Shown here: positions 61,748 through 64,000 of the stretch, piece by piece
Position numbering within the stretch: the stretch's first letter is position 1
Layout: each line of letters begins with the position of its first letter
NCBI RefSeq assembly: GCF_014638275.1
Contig: NZ_BMFJ01000003.1
Location: forward strand, 1-64,000
Length of the DNA stretch: 64,000 nucleotides
Reading direction: 5' to 3'
Origin: Primorskyibacter flagellatus
GTDB lineage: Bacteria; Pseudomonadota; Alphaproteobacteria; Rhodobacterales; Rhodobacteraceae
Translations under genes and position numbers: made by a program
The notes under the pieces: generated by a model
Seen by the model: only the letters and a program-made list of their open reading frames with translations
Told to the model about the DNA's origin: nothing
Database searches by the model: none

Positions 61748-62892
61748 GCGGTCCATCGTTCATCTTCTGGCCGGTCGGCACGGGGGATACAACGACTATA
61801 GTCATTAGCGAGAACGAGGTCATGCAGGTTGACCTCAACGACAAGCAAATGGCGGACGAGGAGGGTAATGAGCATATCCCGATCGTGGATGAGCTGGTCT
61901 CGAAGCTGCCGGTCGTGAATGGCCGACCTTATCTTTCCTGCTTCGCTCTGACCCATCCCGACCTCGACCACTGCCGGGGCTTTGCCGAATTGCTCGAACG
62001 CGTTGACATCGGCGAACTCTGGCACACTCCGCGCGTTTTCCGCGAATATGAAGACACGTATGAGCTTTCAGCCGACGCCCGTGCCTTCCGCACCGAGGCT
62101 CACCGCCGCGCCGAACGCAGCATCGAAGTGGGCGGCGATCCGGGCAGCGGCGACCGCGTGCGGATCATCGGGTACAGCGAATTGTTTCAGGAAGGCGAAC
62201 GCTACTACGGTTTCCCCGAGGAAGATTTCTATACACGGCCGGGCAATTCGATTTTCACCCTGGATGGCAATGACGTGTCAAACCGGTTTGAGGCCTTCAT
62301 CCATGCGCCATTCAAGGAAGGCATGGCCGACGCGCGCAATGAAACCAGCCTTGCCATGCAGATTACCATCGGCGGTAGTACGCCCTTGCGTGGCCTGTTC
62401 CTAGGCGACCTCTCTTACCCCACGGTGATGCAGGTCTTCGACGAGACCCATAGCCATGGCAACGAGGACAAGCTGCAGTGGAATGTCCTCCTTGCTCCGC
62501 ACCACTGCTCGAAGAAGGTGATGTACGAGGATGGGTCATTGCGTCAGGACGTGATGGACGAGTTTGCAGCCTGCCAGCTTGAACCAGGCTACATCGTCTC
62601 AAGCTCCAACGAGTTTAAGGGCCGCAACGAATCCGGTGACAATCCCCCGCACCGGGTGGCCCGCAACCGCTACGAAGAGATCGTCAACACCCAGTTCGTC
62701 TGCACGGGCGAGGTGAGCACGCCGGAAAACGTCCGGCCGATCATCTTTTCCTCTACCGCTCTTGGAATTGTCGCCGACGGCGAAGACTACGAGATGTCAG
62801 ACATGGCCGAGAGTACGCTGATGGCGGCGATTGCGGCGGCTGAAGGTACCGACAGTCCACCTGCGACGAAGGTTGGCTTCGGCAGGGTATGA
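61732..62892 (+). CDS. Metallo-beta-lactamase-fold hydrolase linked to E2-E1
   Basis: A 386-residue protein with an MBL-fold core: TGDTTTIVI near the N-terminus, the metal motif ALTHPDLDHCRG (residues about 63-74, HxDxDH form), a later GDLS (metal-bridging aspartate) and APHHCSKK (histidine). There is no signal peptide. The fold resembles ComEC/Rec2-type hydrolases found in defence contexts. ATGA overlap with the E2-E1 fusion gene fixes the partnership. MBL proteins beside E2/E1/JAB genes have been noted in surveys of prokaryotic ubiquitin-like systems; the substrate is not known. Confidence 0.82.
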   Translation: MFASVSGPSFIFWPVGTGDTTTIVISENEVMQVDLNDKQMADEEGNEHIPIVDELVSKLPVVNGRPYLSCFALTHPDLDHCRGFAELLERVDIGELWHTPRVFREYEDTYELSADARAFRTEAHRRAERSIEVGGDPGSGDRVRIIGYSELFQEGERYYGFPEEDFYTRPGNSIFTLDGNDVSNRFEAFIHAPFKEGMADARNETSLAMQITIGGSTPLRGLFLGDLSYPTVMQVFDETHSHGNEDKLQWNVLLAPHHCSKKVMYEDGSLRQDVMDEFAACQLEPGYIVSSSNEFKGRNESGDNPPHRVARNRYEEIVNTQFVCTGEVSTPENVRPIIFSSTALGIVADGEDYEMSDMAESTLMAAIAAAEGTDSPPATKVGFGRV

Positions 62893-64000
62893 AGTCGGAG
62901 GGGCAAACTTGGGCTGTTGCCCAACTCGGCGAAATTACAGCCGTATCGCCCGAGGCGTTTGAACTACTTGAGGTCATTGACCCGGCGGGAGAAAACGAGG
63001 GCATGACGGTCGTCGTGTCCGTGAACTGCAAGCCGTTCGAAAGAAGAGAAGGTGGCATTCCCCTAAAGGCAAGGGAGCGTCTGCGGATCTCCGTGCCTTG
63101 GGACTTCCCGCTGGAACGGCCGACGGTCAACTTTACCCACGACAGGTATGGCGCATTCTCCCATGTGCAATGGGGTAGCTCCATTTGCGTACATCAAGCG
63201 CCCGATGTGGAGTGGCAGGCCACTAGGGGGATGTTTGGCTTCATGCAGCGGCTCGGAGAGTGGTTAAGGGCCGGTGCGGCCGGCGAACTTGACCCGGTCG
63301 GGATGCCGCTCCATCCGCCGGTGGCCTACCCGGTTGCCAACTTTCGTGTCGTTCCCACCCAAAACGCACCTGAACCCACGGAGACCTATTGGAGCGGCTA
63401 CGTCGAGATCACGCGGGAGGCGTCCCACGCTGCCGAGTTGGGTCGCTGGATCGAGAAGTCGGAAGAGGTTCCCGATATCCGACTGGCCTCGGTGATTCTG
63501 CTTCCCACCACCATGCCCTTCGAGTATCCCACCACCGTCTGGGACCTCATCGTCGCGCTTATGGAGCGGGGCGTCTCATTGACCATGATACGCCTCTTGA
63601 TGACGATCGGCGTGCTGCGTACCGGGGAAGGCAAATGCGCCATTTTCGTCCTTGGAGCGGCCATGCGTGGCGTTTCCGGCGGACGACTTCTCCAGCACCT
63701 TGCCTGTTGGCGTATGGATGTAGCGCAGACGGACAAATTGAGGGCGGCTGCGATCGCCCGAACTGACGACAATCCGATTGATGAGCAAGTGTTCTACGCA
63801 TGGGCATTCGAGGCCAAGGTCGAATGGTGCCGGGTTCTGGAAGACAGGCCGGAAATCGTCGAACGACGTGACAGTGTTTCGCCTGCGGCCTACTGGCGCG
63901 GTAAAAGCGTGACCTTGATGGGGTGTGGCGCCATCGGCAGTGCCGTCGCGATGATACTTGCCAAAGCGGGCGTAGCAAAGCTCCGCCTCTACGATAACAA
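62889..64000 (+). CDS. E2-E1 fusion protein (Cap2/ThiF type), cut by window end
   Basis: At least 370 residues with no stop before the window edge. The N-terminal part is an E2-like domain: VPWDFPLERPTVNFTH, then SSICVHQAPDVEW with a candidate catalytic cysteine (about residue 100), then a helix FMQRLGEWLRAGAAGEL. A linker domain follows (IRLASVILLPTTMPFEYPT), then the start of a ThiF/E1 adenylation domain, MGCGAIGSAVAMILAKAG, with its GxGxxG nucleotide loop. This is the Cap2-like order E2-E1 (JAB may follow outside). In related systems the protein activates and conjugates the C-terminus of a partner. No CD-NTase is nearby, so the target is open. Confidence 0.82.
   Translation, partial: MKSEGQTWAVAQLGEITAVSPEAFELLEVIDPAGENEGMTVVVSVNCKPFERREGGIPLKARERLRISVPWDFPLERPTVNFTHDRYGAFSHVQWGSSICVHQAPDVEWQATRGMFGFMQRLGEWLRAGAAGELDPVGMPLHPPVAYPVANFRVVPTQNAPEPTETYWSGYVEITREASHAAELGRWIEKSEEVPDIRLASVILLPTTMPFEYPTTVWDLIVALMERGVSLTMIRLLMTIGVLRTGEGKCAIFVLGAAMRGVSGGRLLQHLACWRMDVAQTDKLRAAAIARTDDNPIDEQVFYAWAFEAKVEWCRVLEDRPEIVERRDSVSPAAYWRGKSVTLMGCGAIGSAVAMILAKAGVAKLRLYDN

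Overview
The window looks like part of a large plasmid or chromid of a GC-rich alphaproteobacterium, most likely Rhodobacterales (Paracoccus/Roseobacter type). Three things point that way: the cassette of plasmid genes (DUF1403-ScpB, ArdC, DUF3768, ParB-like, DUF6927, strawberry-notch helicase, DUF736, DUF2493, MobC-relaxase-VirD4), the arrangement of the vitamin genes, and alphaproteobacterial start codon and Shine-Dalgarno habits. No replication initiator, rRNA or CRISPR array was seen.

Layout. 1-10.4 kb is a defence and stability island. It holds a truncated integrase, a ccdAB toxin-antitoxin, DUF1403-scpB, an AbiE operon with an extra downstream gene, a short type II (E2-only) CBASS operon whose patatin effector has an in-frame TGA, and the divergent capH/capP-like regulator-protease pair. 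10.8-17.2 kb is a complete seven-gene His-Xaa-Ser (Hxs) operon: two radical SAM enzymes, a His-x-Ser repeat protein, a membrane protein and two dihaem MauG/peroxidase proteins. Its biological role is not established. 17.3-30.4 kb is a cofactor block: TPP riboswitch-thiCME, a second TPP riboswitch-Nudix-thiD, an HPP/CBS membrane protein, panBC, nadABC, pabB and a Dabb protein. 31.1-31.25 kb has two minus-strand tRNA genes, Leu(UAA) and one with anticodon CAU.

31.5-55.6 kb is the plasmid backbone cassette. Its first gene, ardC, is split by a 6.5-kb element (32246-38764) that carries three tyrosine recombinases and its own ArdC-like gene. A GTGGCC direct repeat flanks the element, 12/14 matched inverted ends bound it, and joining the two flanks restores the ardC frame exactly. 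The cassette continues with ParB-like, DUF3085-like, DUF6927, relBE, a 1420-residue methyltransferase-helicase and DUF736. An ABC-3C-type three-gene conflict system lies on the opposite strand at 49.6-53.2 kb. A 12-bp palindrome (AAAGC-RR-GCTTT) recurs upstream of three cassette genes.

56.0-61.4 kb is a mobilisation module: MobC-like protein, VirD2-like relaxase, VirD4-type coupling protein, with a nested 41-bp dyad over the promoter. The right edge (61.7-64 kb) enters another conflict locus, a metallo-beta-lactamase-fold protein translationally coupled to an E2-E1 (ubiquitin-conjugation-like) fusion cut by the window end.

The points most worth pursuing are the Hxs operon, the MBL/E2-E1 locus, the ardC-inside-ardC recombinase-trio element, and the CBASS operon with a nonsense codon in its effector.
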